A stretch of 16,839 bases of DNA from Pseudomonadota bacterium (GTDB taxonomy: Bacteria; Pseudomonadota; Alphaproteobacteria; Reyranellales; Reyranellaceae): NCBI GenBank assembly GCA_023416135.1, contig JAEZIF010000202.1, positions 1 through 16,839 on the forward strand, read 5' to 3'. Within the stretch, counting starts at the first letter, position 1. Each line of letters opens with the position of its first letter. Below the pieces are notes generated by a model. That model saw only the letters and a program-made list of their open reading frames with translations, was not told where the DNA came from and ran no database searches. Position numbers and translations under genes: made by a program. Shown one piece after another: positions 7,801 to 16,839 of the stretch.

Positions 7801-8367
7801 CTAACGCCGGTTGCCGTCGCCGACCTGCGGCCTGAACGCGTGCGAATCTGGCCACACCACCATGAACAACTCGCGGAACAACGCCTCCACGCGCCGATCC
7901 GACACGCTGCTGGCCGCTGTCCAGGCCGTCGTTTCAGACATCGCCACGTCGTTGCGGCAGTACACGGCATAGGCCTTGAACAGGCCGGGCTGGCCGGGCC
8001 TGAACCGGCTGACGCCATTGCAGACCTCCTTCGAGCCGAGGTCCGTTGCAGCGTCGAACACCAGCACCAAGCGGTAGTCGGGCTGGTCCTTCAGCGGCGT
8101 AACGTCGTAAGCGAAGGTCAGCGCCGGCCGGGGCTTGGCTGCCTGCAGAACCGGCAGCAGACCGCTCGCGACGAGCCCCATGTCGCTGCCTGGGAACGGG
8201 TTGCCCTGCAGCACGACCTTGAAGTCGTGATGGTCGGCGGCGGCGAAAAACTCGCCATAGTCGTATTGCGGCGCATAATACACGCCCCCTATGACCCCCG
8301 CCGAGGCCATTGCCGGCGCGAGTATGAGGCCGGCAAAAGCGGCCGCGACGGTGTTGCCGATCTTCAT
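7801..8367 (-). CDS. Secreted conserved hypothetical protein with two cysteines
   Basis: The 188-residue protein has a clear Sec signal peptide (basic start, hydrophobic core, cleavage near ASA at 21-23), so it is exported, probably to the periplasm. The mature part contains FKVVLQGNPFPG (about 49-60), a Tyr-Asp-Val-Thr-Pro-Leu strand, DYRLVLVFDAA (97-107), and two cysteines (C116, C137) that could form a disulfide. The start at 8367 is chosen because GGAGGAATTCC directly precedes the ATG and the signal peptide begins there; the longer frame upstream is basic and unlike protein. Similar short periplasmic proteins occur in Alphaproteobacteria without assigned function. No lipobox, so it is not a lipoprotein. 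Confidence 0.75.
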   Translation of the reverse strand: MKIGNTVAAAFAGLILAPAMASAGVIGGVYYAPQYDYGEFFAAADHHDFKVVLQGNPFPGSDMGLVASGLLPVLQAAKPRPALTFAYDVTPLKDQPDYRLVLVFDAATDLGSKEVCNGVSRFRPGQPGLFKAYAVYCRNDVAMSETTAWTAASSVSDRRVEALFRELFMVVWPDSHAFRPQVGDGNRR

Positions 8368-8585
8368 GGAATTCCTCCTCCAGGCTCGTGCCTGTGCGGG
8401 AATTCTCCTGCGGATCCGATTACGCCGCGCTGACCCGGCATCGCGCAACGCTTACACCGAGGTTACCGCAAGAACAGTTGTCGGTCGTGGGCGGGCGGCC
8501 TCGCGGAAGATGCTTTCCGCATCGGCCGCATCTTTGGTTCTCCAGATTGTTTACCGCGTGCGCCGAATCGAACGATGCTGGCGTC

Positions 8586-8636
8586 ATGACGAGCAACCTC
8601 TTCATCGGCGGCCATTCCTGTTGCTGCCGCAGCTAG
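8586..8636 (+). CDS. Putative cysteine-sensing leader peptide (16 aa)
   Basis: The frame encodes MTSNLFIGGHSCCCRS and ends 62 bases before the start of a sulfonate/taurine-type substrate-binding gene. Three consecutive cysteine codons (TGT TGC TGC) near the stop are the hallmark of attenuation leaders in which ribosomes stall when charged Cys-tRNA is scarce. Poly-cysteine leader frames of this kind are established in mycobacteria ahead of sulfur genes. A possible terminator-like hairpin follows. I see no clear Shine-Dalgarno or promoter, so translation is unproven. The surrounding 8368-8698 stretch contains no other gene; its only other visible element is a small hairpin (8381-8394) just upstream of the ribosome binding site of the leftward gene. 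The leader would be an orphan now, since its transporter gene is broken. Confidence 0.5.
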   Translation: MTSNLFIGGHSCCCRS

Positions 8637-8644
8637 CCGATGCC

Positions 8645-8670
8645 GGCGCATAGCCGCGCCTTCTCTCTTC
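8645..8670 (+). terminator. Short hairpin plus pyrimidine tract after the Cys leader
   Basis: GGCGC (8645-8649) pairs with GCGCC (8656-8660) across loop ATAGCC and is followed by TTCTCTCTTC. The stem is short and the tract is mixed T/C, so it would be a weak terminator, but it lies where an attenuator is expected, between leader stop and structural gene. Confidence 0.25.
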
Positions 8671-8698
8671 CCGACCCGCGTTCCTGGAGGACCCCGCG

Positions 8699-9157
8699 AT
8701 GTTTCGCTTTTCCACCCGACGCACCTTTCTGCGTGCCGCCGCCGTCGGCAGCGCTCTCCTTCCGGACGGCGTGCTGGCCCAGCGCGCCTTCGTCGGCGGA
8801 TTGCCGGCCGAGTTCGATCCCGCGATCTGCACGGTGGGCGTCGCGGTCGCCTTGGAGAAGGGCTACTTCGCGCGTCACAATCTCGACGTCGAGCTGGTCA
8901 ATTTCGGCGGCTCGACTGACCAGCTGCTCGAGGCCATCGCCACTGGCAAGGCCGATGCCTGCGTCGGCATGGCGCTGCGCTGGCTGAAGCCGCTGGAAGG
9001 TGGCTTCGACGTCAAGATCGCCGCCGGCATCCATGGCGGCTACATGCGGCTGTTCGGCCGAACGGAACATCGCCGCCGGGTACTGACCGGAGCGCGGTTC
9101 CGGCCCATTCATTGCCGTAAGCCTTTCAGCGCCTGCGCACCAGCAGCACGCCAATGA
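8699..9157 (+). pseudogene. Truncated ABC transporter substrate-binding protein (sulfonate/nitrate/taurine type)
   Basis: GGAGG (8686-8690) precedes an ATG that opens a protein with a twin-arginine-like export signal (RRTFLRAAAVGSALL) and then the family core: VGVAVALEKGYFARHNLDVE, FGGSTDQLLEAIATGKADA and a GMALRWLKPLEGGFDVKIAAG stretch. Such proteins (SsuA/TauA/NMT1-like) bind small substrates in the periplasm and normally have about 320 residues. Here the match ends near residue 120 (about 9058); the last 30 or so residues are arginine-rich and unrelated, and neither other frame restores the family. No permease or ATPase gene follows. It is best read as a 3'-deleted gene, possibly still exporting a useless half-domain. 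Confidence 0.75.
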
Positions 9158-9262
9158 AAAAAGAACCAAGAACACCAACGGCTGTACGATGCCCGTTGGC
9201 ACCGTCCAGCCGCTGTTCTCGATGACGAATGAGATGACCCAGAAGGCCGCGGCGGCAATCAC
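9126..9262 (-). pseudogene. Small two-helix membrane protein with apparent frameshift
   Basis: Downstream of clpA, a GTG at 9262 opens a hydrophobic stretch, AAAAFWVISFVIENSGW, continuing to QPLVFLVLF. At the run of six T (complement of A9157-9162) the frame passes into unrelated sequence, whereas with one extra T it would continue FFIGVLLVRRR and stop at 9126. The result would be a 45-residue protein with two membrane segments and a basic end. This continuity of hydrophobic sequence across a homopolymer suggests a one-base deletion, a sequencing error, or slippage-dependent expression. No good ribosome binding site is seen and I recognise no family, so chance is possible. Confidence 0.3.
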
Positions 9263-9298
9263 CGCGGCCCGGAACGACCCATACGGGCCGGACGAACC

Positions 9299-11623
<2,325 letters not shown>

Positions 11624-11668
11624 CGAACTACCTCGACTGAAGGAACAACGTACTACTCTCGATCAGGT

Positions 11669-12088
11669 TCACTCCTTCTCCAGCGTACACTGGAGAGGAT
11701 GCTGGTTCTTGCGGGCGTAATCCACGGTCTGCGTCACCTTGGTCTCGGCGATTTCGTAGGTGTATACGCCGCACACGCCGACGCCCTTCTGGTGGACATG
11801 CAGCATGATCTTGGTGGCTTCTTCGCGGTTCTTCTGGAAGATGTGCTGCAGGACCTCGACGACAAACTCCATCGGCGTGTAATCGTCGTTCAACATCAAT
11901 ACCTTGTACATCGACGGCTTCTTCGTGCGGGTCCGCGTAAGCGTCAGCGCCCCGCTGCGGCCTTCGCCGTCGCCCTGCCCGTCGTCCCGACGCGGCGGCT
12001 GCTGCGGCGGACCACCGGGGGGTTCGTTGGGTCCGCCCAGCCGATCGCCGTCGAGGCGCCCTTCGCAGTCAATACGCACAAAATCCAT
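11669..12088 (-). CDS. clpS: ClpS, N-end-rule adaptor of ClpAP
   Basis: ClpS delivers proteins with destabilising N-terminal residues to ClpA. From the ATG at 12088 it has 139 residues. The first 55 or so are a Gly/Pro/Arg/Asp-rich disordered extension, longer than in E. coli. The core runs from KVLMLNDDYTPMEFVVEVL to HVHQKGVGVCGVYTYEIAET. N67, D68, D69 and H99 correspond to the N-degron pocket residues. The frame is open to a TTG at 12109, but the ATG gives a more usual start (MDFVRID). The Shine-Dalgarno is weak. The gene is first in the clpS-clpA operon. Identity is certain; only the exact start is not. Confidence 0.94.
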   Translation of the reverse strand: MDFVRIDCEGRLDGDRLGGPNEPPGGPPQQPPRRDDGQGDGEGRSGALTLTRTRTKKPSMYKVLMLNDDYTPMEFVVEVLQHIFQKNREEATKIMLHVHQKGVGVCGVYTYEIAETKVTQTVDYARKNQHPLQCTLEKE

Positions 12089-12100
12089 TGTCCGGATCAC

Positions 12101-12151
12101 AATCCCCAAAGAAGCCGAACCATTGGAATTATATAGGGCCCCTTGGGGATT
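12101..12151 (-). promoter_or_regulatory. clpS promoter region with flanking 9-bp inverted repeats
   Basis: Read on the minus strand, a perfect TATAAT box lies at 12133-12128, about 40 bases before the clpS ATG. The arms AATCCCCAA (12101-12109) and TTGGGGATT (12143-12151) are exact inverted repeats and flank this box. No good -35 TTGACA is present at 16-18 bases. The overlapping CCCTATAT (12138-12131) resembles a heat-shock sigma -10 (CCCCATNT), but the -35 match is poor. The arrangement suggests a regulated promoter with paired operator sites, or a transcript stem if initiation is further upstream. The rest of 12152-12271 shows nothing recognisable. Confidence 0.4.
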
Positions 12152-12271
12152 CCGCTAGCTCGGCCCGCAATCCGTCGCGCACAGCGTCCGCGAAGCAACA
12201 CTCGGCACGGAATGGCCGCCCTGTCGCTTGAAATGCACCCAGACGGCAAATAGCGACAAAGGGTGAAGCGG

Positions 12272-12979
12272 CTATCTTGGCCGCAGCCCGTCCCTGCCTA
12301 CGGTCAGCGTCCATTGGTTGGCTTTCATGTGATTGACCGGTGCGTTGGGATCGCGCCGCAGTTCGGCTGGCACCAGCTCGCGGGGCGGATTGACCGGCAC
12401 CGGCACGGTGTCAAACGAGAAGAGCTTCTGGGCGAACTTCACGTTGGCGAAGCCGTCGGTCGGATAGTGATAGGCCTGGAAGCCCCAGACGCCATCGCGG
12501 CACGAGGCGACCGTCCACCAGAAGTCGACATCGGGCAGCCGCAGGCCGTCGCGGGGTGGGCCAAAGGCGGCGCTCGCCTGGAACAGCCCCATCAGCTCGC
12601 GCGTCTCGCCCGCATTCAGAATACGTTCGCCGCGCTTCATGCTCCACGGCTTCAGCGCGTCGCCGCCGTTGAAGATCAGCAGGTTCGAGACCACGCCCTG
12701 GTCGGCCAGCACACCGATGCCGAGGCCTGTCGTGCCGTCTGGCTGCAGGAAGAGCTCGTAGGTCCTGACCTGCTCGGAATAGATCGCATTGTAGATCAAG
12801 CGCATGCGGTTGCGACCGTCCTTGCCGCAACTGGCCCGGATGTCGTCGCCGCCGACATAGGCGAACCAGTTGAAGCTGCGCACGACCGGCGGATCGACAT
12901 AGCGGTCCGGTCGCTGGGCCGAAGCCATCGGCGCCGCCATCAGGGCGAGCCCGAACGCGGCGCCAGACATCCATTTCAT
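12272..12979 (-). CDS. Secreted hypothetical protein
   Basis: A 235-residue exported protein with a clear signal peptide: Met-Lys-Trp start, Leu/Ala-rich core and an ASA cleavage site at 19-21. The mature protein has two cysteines (C51, C160) able to form a disulfide, an aromatic SFNWFAYVGGD segment, a strand-rich middle and a proline-rich region (about 192-213). The start at 12979 is favoured by GGAG eight bases upstream and by the signal peptide; the open frame beyond it is the antisense of the carboxypeptidase gene. No known domain is recognised. It is divergent from the carboxypeptidase (165 bases between starts) and reads toward clpS, 183 bases away, so it is probably a separate transcript. 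Confidence 0.72.
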   Translation of the reverse strand: MKWMSGAAFGLALMAAPMASAQRPDRYVDPPVVRSFNWFAYVGGDDIRASCGKDGRNRMRLIYNAIYSEQVRTYELFLQPDGTTGLGIGVLADQGVVSNLLIFNGGDALKPWSMKRGERILNAGETRELMGLFQASAAFGPPRDGLRLPDVDFWWTVASCRDGVWGFQAYHYPTDGFANVKFAQKLFSFDTVPVPVNPPRELVPAELRRDPNAPVNHMKANQWTLTVGRDGLRPR

Positions 12980-13144
12980 CGCTGCACTCCGTCCAAGGGG
13001 TGTGGGCAATTTCAAGGCCAACTTGGGCATCAAGGCGGCGGCTAAGGCGTTGCATAAGCCCGCAGATTTGAGTATTGTCGAACAACTGCCCCTAAGTCTT
13101 TGCTTGGGCACAAAAATATAGACTTTGGTAATGGCGTAATTGCG

Positions 13145-14587
13145 ATGACATCCCCTCTCCGTCGCATCGCGGCCGGTCTCACTCTGCTCGCCGCAGCGTT
13201 CTTCCTTGTTGCCGCGCTCCTGCCGGGCGATGCCAACGCGCAGTCGGCACCGGTGAAACGCGCCGCTCCGACCAGCAAGGCCAAGGCCAAAGCGGTCCGA
13301 CCGGCCGCTGCCGCCTCTCGTTGGGTGGCCAATCCTGCTGTCGATGGCCGCGACGCCTACATCATCCTCGACGCCACCAGCGGGCGCGAACTCTCGTCCG
13401 ATCAGCCCGACCAGCTTCGCCATCCGGCGTCGCTCACCAAGCTGATGACCCTCTACCTCACCTTCTCGGCGCTCGACTCGGGTCGCCTGTCGCTGGGCGA
13501 CGGCCTGCCGGTGTCGATTACGGCGCTCAATGCGCCACCGACCAAGATGGGCCTGCCCTCGGGAGGAACGGTCAGCGTGCGGGACGCCACGATGGCGCTG
13601 GTGACGCGCTCGGCCAACGACGCGGCCATGGTGCTGGCCGAGGCGCTGGGCGGCGACGAGGCCACCTTCGCTGCGATGATGACCAGCAAGGCACGTCAGC
13701 TTGGCATGACGCAGACGGTGTTCCGGAACGCCTCCGGCCTTCCCAACCGCGAGCAGGTCACGACGGCGCGGGACATGGCCCGGCTTGCCCATGCGCTGAT
13801 GCGCGACTTCCCACACTACTATCCGGTATTCTCGGTGCAGAGCTGGCCCTATCGTGGCCGCACGCTCGAGAATCACAACCGCATGCTCGGCAGCTACGAT
13901 GGCGCCGACGGCCTGAAGACCGGCTACACCAACGCCTCGGGCTTCAACCTCGTTATGTCGGCCATGCGCGACAACCGGCGCCTGATCGGCGTGGTGATGG
14001 GCGGCGACAGCGCCGGCCAACGCGACCGGATGATGGCGGTCCTGATGGACCAGGGTTTCGCTACGGCGTCGACCATGCGGTTGTCGGCCTGGACCAACAT
14101 TCGCAAGCCGCCGTCGGCGCGCTACACGTCGGCCAACTTCGATCCCAGCCTGACCCTGCCCGAGAGCACGCCGCGGCTCGCATCGACTGCGTCGCCGCTC
14201 GCTGGTTTCACCGCCGCTGCGCCGGCACCAGCCCCCGCCCCGCGGGCCGAGGCGCGCGTCGCCGGCCCCGCCGTGCCACCGCCGGCCGAAGGCAGCGTCG
14301 CACCGAACGGTCCGTCAATCGGCAGCTGGGTGATCCAGGTCGGTTCGTTCAACGATGCGCAGGCCGCCCAGCTCGCACTCGAACGCGCCTCCTCGATGCT
14401 GGTCGACATGCGCTCGCTGACGGCGGCCGTAGACGAGGTGCAGATGGCCAGCAAGACCTTCCATCGCGCCCGCCTCACCAACCTCTCCCAGGCGCAGGCC
14501 GTGGATGGCTGCAAGCGACTCGAGAAGAAGAAGATCTACTGCGCGGCGATCCAGGTCACTGCCTGGAACACGCCGAACGCGCGCTAA
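13145..14587 (+). CDS. D-alanyl-D-alanine carboxypeptidase (S11) with C-terminal SPOR domain
   Basis: This periplasmic penicillin-binding protein trims the terminal D-Ala of peptidoglycan pentapeptides. Its 480 residues begin with a basic segment and a hydrophobic signal (about 8-35, ending near ANA). The catalytic motifs are S96-L-T-K99, S156-A-N158 and K258-T-G260, all intact. A Pro/Ala linker (about 355-395) joins a C-terminal SPOR domain starting GSWVIQVGSFND. SPOR domains bind denuded glycan strands, so the enzyme is probably directed to the division septum. The start at 13145 is chosen from the signal peptide; the frame opens at a TTG at 13100 but those 15 codons add nothing recognisable, and the Shine-Dalgarno is weak. 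The two-domain layout is a known alphaproteobacterial form. Confidence 0.92.
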   Translation: MTSPLRRIAAGLTLLAAAFFLVAALLPGDANAQSAPVKRAAPTSKAKAKAVRPAAAASRWVANPAVDGRDAYIILDATSGRELSSDQPDQLRHPASLTKLMTLYLTFSALDSGRLSLGDGLPVSITALNAPPTKMGLPSGGTVSVRDATMALVTRSANDAAMVLAEALGGDEATFAAMMTSKARQLGMTQTVFRNASGLPNREQVTTARDMARLAHALMRDFPHYYPVFSVQSWPYRGRTLENHNRMLGSYDGADGLKTGYTNASGFNLVMSAMRDNRRLIGVVMGGDSAGQRDRMMAVLMDQGFATASTMRLSAWTNIRKPPSARYTSANFDPSLTLPESTPRLASTASPLAGFTAAAPAPAPAPRAEARVAGPAVPPPAEGSVAPNGPSIGSWVIQVGSFNDAQAAQLALERASSMLVDMRSLTAAVDEVQMASKTFHRARLTNLSQAQAVDGCKRLEKKKIYCAAIQVTAWNTPNAR

Positions 14588-14614
14588 GGCACAATCCGCT
14601 GGGCGGATTGTGCC
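14588..14614. terminator. Perfect 12-bp hairpin between convergent genes
   Basis: GGCACAATCCGC and GCGGATTGTGCC form an uninterrupted 12-bp stem with a three-base TGG loop, starting directly after the carboxypeptidase stop codon. The end of the converging leftward gene is 31 bases away, so the structure can serve both transcripts. There is no U-tract, so the stem may work with Rho or protect mRNA ends rather than act as a classical terminator. Confidence 0.65.
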
Positions 14615-14644
14615 CTGTGAAACAACAAGCATCTCAAATTTGCT

Positions 14645-15073
14645 CTAAGCGCGCCTCTGCCCGCTGAGCGCCCGTCTCAGCCAACCGACGAAGGGCCGCT
14701 TGTACCGGCCCTTCCACAGCGCGTAGTCCCACGGCGAATCCGACGGCTCTAGACGCGCCACGATCGGCTCGAACACCGACACAGTCGCGAGTTCGCCTCC
14801 CACCCGCACCTTCAGCCGCGCGATCCGGTAGCCCGGCCCCTCATAGGCTGCGAGCCGCGCCACGTCGCGCGACGTGAGGCCGCCGACCACCACGCCCGTC
14901 ACGCGATCGGCCACGTCGCGCACCACGACGGGATAGGTCGCGCCCTTTGCCCGGCGCCGCGAATGGCCCGGCAGGACCGCGGGCACGAAGACCGAGGGTG
15001 GCAGGCGCCGGCCGATTACCAGCGCCATCACGTCGGCATCCAGCAGCGTGCCGTAGAAAAAAAAGCGCATCAT
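14645..15073 (-). CDS. Gamma-glutamylcyclotransferase-fold protein (AIG2/GGCT-like)
   Basis: A 142-residue cytoplasmic protein with the fold signature YGTLLD at residues 7-12. A later LAAYEGPGYR segment places E78 at the usual catalytic acid position. Enzymes of this fold release 5-oxoproline from gamma-glutamyl compounds, but many family members have other or unknown substrates. Start codons ATG ATG (15073, 15070) are both possible, with little Shine-Dalgarno. The gene lies 55 bases downstream of the phosphomannomutase gene in the same direction, so it may be the last gene of that transcript. The C-terminal tail (about 113-142) is rich in Trp and Arg and its role is unclear. Confidence 0.75.
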   Translation of the reverse strand: MMRFFFYGTLLDADVMALVIGRRLPPSVFVPAVLPGHSRRRAKGATYPVVVRDVADRVTGVVVGGLTSRDVARLAAYEGPGYRIARLKVRVGGELATVSVFEPIVARLEPSDSPWDYALWKGRYKRPFVGWLRRALSGQRRA

Positions 15074-15128
15074 TGCGCGGGGTGCGCCGGCGGAATGGCG
15101 CGTCCCCAGCGAAGAGGGTCCGACATGG

Positions 15129-16532
15129 TTAGTGGTGTCCGCTGCCCGCGTCGTCCGGCAGCGTGACGCTGCTCGCCGACAGCGCTGCCTTCAGGTCGTC
15201 CATAAGCCGCTCCAGGCTTGCCTTGTCGGGCGCCTCGCAGCGTGCCACCAGCACGGGCTGGGTGTTGGAGGCGCGCAGCAGCCACCAGCCGTCCTTGGTG
15301 CTTACGCGCACGCCGTCGATATCGGAGAACTTGGCGCCGGCCTTCTGCAGGCGCGCCTTCACTTCCTCGACCACGCCGAACTTGCGCTCGTCGGCGCAAT
15401 CGAATCGCAGCTCGGGCGTGTTGACCGGCTGGGGCAGCCCGTCGCGCATGTCGGCCAGGCTCTCCTTGCTGTTGGCCACGATGTTGAGCAGGCGCAAGCC
15501 GCAATAGAGCGCGTCGTCGAAGCCGTAGAAGGTGTCGGCAAAGAAGACGTGTCCGCTCATCTCGCCGGCCAGCGGCGACTTGATCTCTGCCATCTTGCTC
15601 TTGATCAGCGAATGGCCGGTCTTGAACATCATGGGCTTGCCGCCCGCCTTGGCGATCTCGTCGAACAGCACCTGGCTCGCCTTGACGTCGGCGATGATGG
15701 TGGCGCCGGGATGGTTCTTGAGCACGTCGCGCGACCACAGCACCAGGAGCTGGTCGCCCCACAACACGCGTCCCTGCCCGTCGATCGCACCGATGCGGTC
15801 GCCGTCGCCGTCGAAGGCGATGCCGAGGTCGCAGCCGCGCTTCTTCACCTCGGCCATGAGCTGCTCGAGGTTCTTCGGCACGGTCGGGTCGGGATGGTGC
15901 GCCGGGAAGTGTCCGTCGACGGTCTCGTTCAGCACGAAATGCTCGCCCGGCAACTTGTCGACCACCGAGCGGATCGACACGCCGACCGCACCGTTGCCGG
16001 TATCCCAGGCGACCTTGAGCTTCTTGCCGGGCTTCACGTCCTTCAGCAGGCGTGCGGCATAGGCGTCGAGGATGTTCTTCTGCTCGACCTTGCCCTGCCC
16101 GCTCTCCCAGTCTCCCTTGGCCGCGATGGCGCCCAGCTTCTGGATCTCCTCGCCGAAGAACGACTTCTTGCCCATCATCATCTTGAAGCCGTTGTAGTCG
16201 GGCGGATTGTGCGAGCCGGTTATCTGGATGCCGGCGTCGGCGTCGAGGTGGTAGACGGCGAAATAGAGCATTGGCGTCGCCGCCATGCCGATGCTGGTCA
16301 CGTCGACGCCGGCCGCGGCCAAGCCTTCGATGCAGGCGGCCGCGAGTTCGGGCGAGCTCAGTCGCCCATCATAACCCAGCGCCACCCGCTTGCCGCCGTT
16401 GCGGCGCACCATGGTGCCGAAGCTGCGGCCTATGGCGCGCGCGTCGGCGGCGTGCACCTGCCTGCCGACGACGCCGCGGATATCGTACTCGCGCAGGATG
16501 TTGGGATCGAACTTATGCGCGGTCTCAGCCAT
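15129..16532 (-). CDS. Phosphomannomutase/phosphoglucomutase
   Basis: A 467-residue enzyme of the AlgC/ManB alpha-D-phosphohexomutase family that interconverts hexose 6- and 1-phosphates for GDP-mannose and UDP-glucose synthesis. The active-site serine S107 lies in ITGSHNPPDYNGFK. The metal-binding loop FDGDGDRIG contains D241, D243 and D245. A GEMSGHVFF sugar-binding motif and the phosphate loop RASNTQPVLVARCEA near the C-terminus are also present. Length and spacing match the Pseudomonas AlgC-type enzyme. The ATG at 16532 (MAETAHKFDP) is chosen over a TTG at 16562, and GGAG precedes it. The UDP-glucose dehydrogenase gene ends 26 bases upstream, so the two are almost certainly co-transcribed for surface polysaccharide precursor supply. 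Confidence 0.94.
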   Translation of the reverse strand: MAETAHKFDPNILREYDIRGVVGRQVHAADARAIGRSFGTMVRRNGGKRVALGYDGRLSSPELAAACIEGLAAAGVDVTSIGMAATPMLYFAVYHLDADAGIQITGSHNPPDYNGFKMMMGKKSFFGEEIQKLGAIAAKGDWESGQGKVEQKNILDAYAARLLKDVKPGKKLKVAWDTGNGAVGVSIRSVVDKLPGEHFVLNETVDGHFPAHHPDPTVPKNLEQLMAEVKKRGCDLGIAFDGDGDRIGAIDGQGRVLWGDQLLVLWSRDVLKNHPGATIIADVKASQVLFDEIAKAGGKPMMFKTGHSLIKSKMAEIKSPLAGEMSGHVFFADTFYGFDDALYCGLRLLNIVANSKESLADMRDGLPQPVNTPELRFDCADERKFGVVEEVKARLQKAGAKFSDIDGVRVSTKDGWWLLRASNTQPVLVARCEAPDKASLERLMDDLKAALSASSVTLPDDAGSGHH

Positions 16533-16558
16533 TGGAAGAAACTCCGGTTGCAGGCACG

Positions 16559-16839
16559 TCAATTACGCGGCTGAGGACGGCCAACGCCCTCATAGGCGAA
16601 GCCCACGCCGCGCATCTCCTCGGGATCGAAGATGTTGCGCAGGTCGACGATGCGCGGCTGGCGCATCATCTCCTTGATACGCCGCGGATCGAGGCCGCGG
16701 AACTCGTGCCACTCGGTGATCACGACCAGCACGTCGGCCTCGAACGCCGCCTCGTACGCCGTCTTGGCGAAGGTGATGTTCTTCAGGAGCTTGCCCGCCT
16801 CGCTCATGCCCTCGGGATCGAAGGCCACGATCTTCGCCC
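16559..16839 (-). CDS. UDP-glucose 6-dehydrogenase, C-terminal part (partial)
   Basis: Only the last 93 or so residues are present; the gene runs off the right edge of the window. The segment contains AFDPEGM, the strand ADVLVVITEWHEFRGLD and VDLRNIFDPEEMRGVGFAYEGVGR near the end, typical of the UDP-binding C-terminal domain of the UDP-glucose/GDP-mannose dehydrogenase family. It oxidises UDP-glucose to UDP-glucuronate with NAD. UDP-glucose is the most likely substrate; other nucleotide-sugar dehydrogenases share this end, so some doubt remains. It is upstream of and co-directional with the phosphomannomutase gene. Confidence 0.85.
   Translation of the reverse strand, partial: AKIVAFDPEGMSEAGKLLKNITFAKTAYEAAFEADVLVVITEWHEFRGLDPRRIKEMMRQPRIVDLRNIFDPEEMRGVGFAYEGVGRPQPRN

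Noticed and set aside
13094..13122. Promoter candidate TATAGA (13117-13122) before the carboxypeptidase gene
   Set aside because: No acceptable -35 lies 15-18 bases upstream, so I do not list it as a feature.
12980..14020. N-terminal extension of the secreted leftward protein, open across the carboxypeptidase gene
   Set aside because: The signal peptide begins at 12979 and the extension is antisense of catalytic-motif coding sequence.
15132..16574. A 480-codon plus-strand frame opposite the phosphomannomutase gene
   Set aside because: Mirror-strand artefact of GC-rich codons; all conserved motifs are on the minus strand.

Overview
The window is GC-rich (except one lysine-codon patch near its left end) and carries densely packed genes of a Gram-negative, probably alphaproteobacterial, chromosome. 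The reasons are the clpS-clpA pair, a D,D-carboxypeptidase fused to a SPOR domain, a tetR/adaptor/RND-permease efflux operon, and several secreted or conserved proteins typical of Alphaproteobacteria. A Rhodospirillales or Reyranella-like host would fit, but the genus is a guess.

Left end (1-1240): an 18-residue lysine/alanine microprotein gene made of three exact 15-bp repeats has a strong ribosome binding site. It is followed by about 200 bases with several stem-loops, then a leftward HEAT-repeat gene. Efflux block (1242-6151): a TetR repressor overlaps the adaptor gene by four bases, and the large RND permease follows. A near-perfect palindrome lies over the first codons of tetR and is the likely operator. 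No outer-membrane channel gene is present.

Middle (6158-9262): a small conserved leftward gene, a predicted N-acyltransferase (COG3146/FemAB-like), and a secreted conserved protein. Next comes a remnant region. A 16-residue reading frame ending in Cys-Cys-Cys-Arg-Ser looks like a cysteine-sensing leader peptide. It stands 62 bases upstream of a sulfonate/taurine-type ABC substrate-binding gene that loses its family sequence after about 120 codons. A short two-helix membrane-protein frame, apparently broken at a run of six T, follows clpA on the opposite strand. This region looks like the scar of a lost sulfur-compound transport operon.

Right part (9299-16839): clpS-clpA (leftward) encode the N-end-rule adaptor and the unfoldase of the ClpAP protease. 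A TATAAT box flanked by 9-bp inverted repeats lies upstream of clpS. A secreted leftward protein and the rightward D-Ala-D-Ala carboxypeptidase diverge from about 13 kb. A perfect 12-bp hairpin separates the carboxypeptidase from a leftward series: UDP-glucose 6-dehydrogenase (partial, cut by the window end), phosphomannomutase/phosphoglucomutase and a gamma-glutamylcyclotransferase-fold protein. The first two of these supply sugar nucleotides for surface polysaccharides.

Most of the window is ordinary housekeeping and efflux content. The observations most worth following are the poly-cysteine leader with its broken downstream gene, the repeat-built lysine microprotein with its structured downstream RNA, and the possible operators of tetR and clpS.
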